Source: Gaetbulibacter sp. 4G1 (lineage in GTDB: Bacteria; Bacteroidota; Bacteroidia; Flavobacteriales; Flavobacteriaceae). Taken from it: 64,000 nt of DNA. The stretch covers positions 62,001-126,000 of the forward strand of contig NZ_MDVN01000023.1 of assembly GCF_002741945.1 (NCBI RefSeq), read 5' to 3'. This document shows, in pieces, positions 63,924 through 64,000 of the stretch. Within the stretch, counting starts at the first letter, position 1. Each line of letters begins with the position of its first letter. The position numbers and the translations under genes were made by a program. The notes beneath the pieces were generated by a model that saw only the letters and a program-made list of their open reading frames with translations, was not told the DNA's origin and made no database searches.

Positions 63924-64000
63924 TTATTCCCACTCGATTGTAGCAGGTGGTTTTGAACTAATATCGTATACTACTCTATTAACGCCTTTTACTTTATTTA
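63924..64000 (-). CDS. guaA: GMP synthase, C-terminal end only
   Basis: Minus strand: an open frame entering at the right edge reads KGVNRVVYDISSKPPATIEW and ends E-stop at 63924. This is the invariant C-terminus of glutamine-hydrolysing GMP synthase. The rest lies outside the window. A 261-bp gap without a recognisable gene separates it from the LysM gene. Confidence 0.95.
   Translation of the reverse strand, partial: NKVKGVNRVVYDISSKPPATIEWE

Overview
The window comes from an AT-rich member of the Bacteroidota, most likely a marine Flavobacteriaceae. The pointers are promoters of the type TTG-N19-21-TAnnTTTG, a type IX secretion sorting domain on a subtilase, lipoproteins with an acidic Ser-Asp-Asp-Asp sequence after the lipid cysteine, a 1117-residue SecA without a C-terminal zinc motif, and small families typical of that group (DUF2795, DUF2911, DUF922, DUF3820). 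I cannot fix the genus from the sequence.

Region 1 (1-30,736, all on the minus strand) is a large surface-polysaccharide locus, read from wza at about 30.7 kb down past the left edge. In transcription order it holds Wza- and Wzc-like export proteins, a Wzm/Wzt ABC transporter whose Wzt carries a C-terminal substrate-recognition domain, an unusual multidomain kinase-like protein coupled to wzt, and many glycosyltransferases (GT2, GT4, GT11). It also has an FkbM methyltransferase, an MBOAT/SGNH O-acylation pair, a GDP-sugar module (gmd, a GDP-fucose-synthase-like gene and a ColD-like dehydratase with His in place of the PLP lysine, pointing to GDP-L-colitose), and a nonulosonic acid module (NeuB without its SAF domain, and NeuA fused to a KdsC-like phosphatase). 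The simplest reading is an O-antigen or capsule containing colitose (or fucose) and a sialic-acid-like sugar, O-acylated and exported by an ABC transporter.

Region 2 (30.8-38.8 kb, plus strand) is mostly housekeeping: an ABC-F ATPase, a small membrane protein, a methyltransferase, a cobalamin adenosyltransferase, a DUF2795 protein and SecA. A structured intergenic element lies at 34,666-34,837, and a second copy of the same family lies at 43,003-43,082 on the other strand.

Region 3 (38.9-40.15 kb) is a single orphan gene between two hairpin-bearing, mutually inverted flanks. It looks like a mobile gene cassette inserted behind the secA terminator.

Region 4 (40.2-48.5 kb) holds an ECF sigma factor, a putative anti-sigma and a repeat-rich secreted protein in one operon, followed by DUF2911, MeaB, PAP2, MATE and PD40 proteins. 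Region 5 (48.5-64 kb) holds mnmA with a T9SS subtilase and a nitronate monooxygenase-like enzyme, a five-domain fasciclin lipoprotein, a MORN-repeat protein, pyrG-yidC, a second ECF sigma operon with two small proteins, and guaA (partial) followed by a LysM/binding-protein gene, a DUF922 protease and DUF3820. I saw no rRNA, tRNA, CRISPR array, transposase or phage gene.
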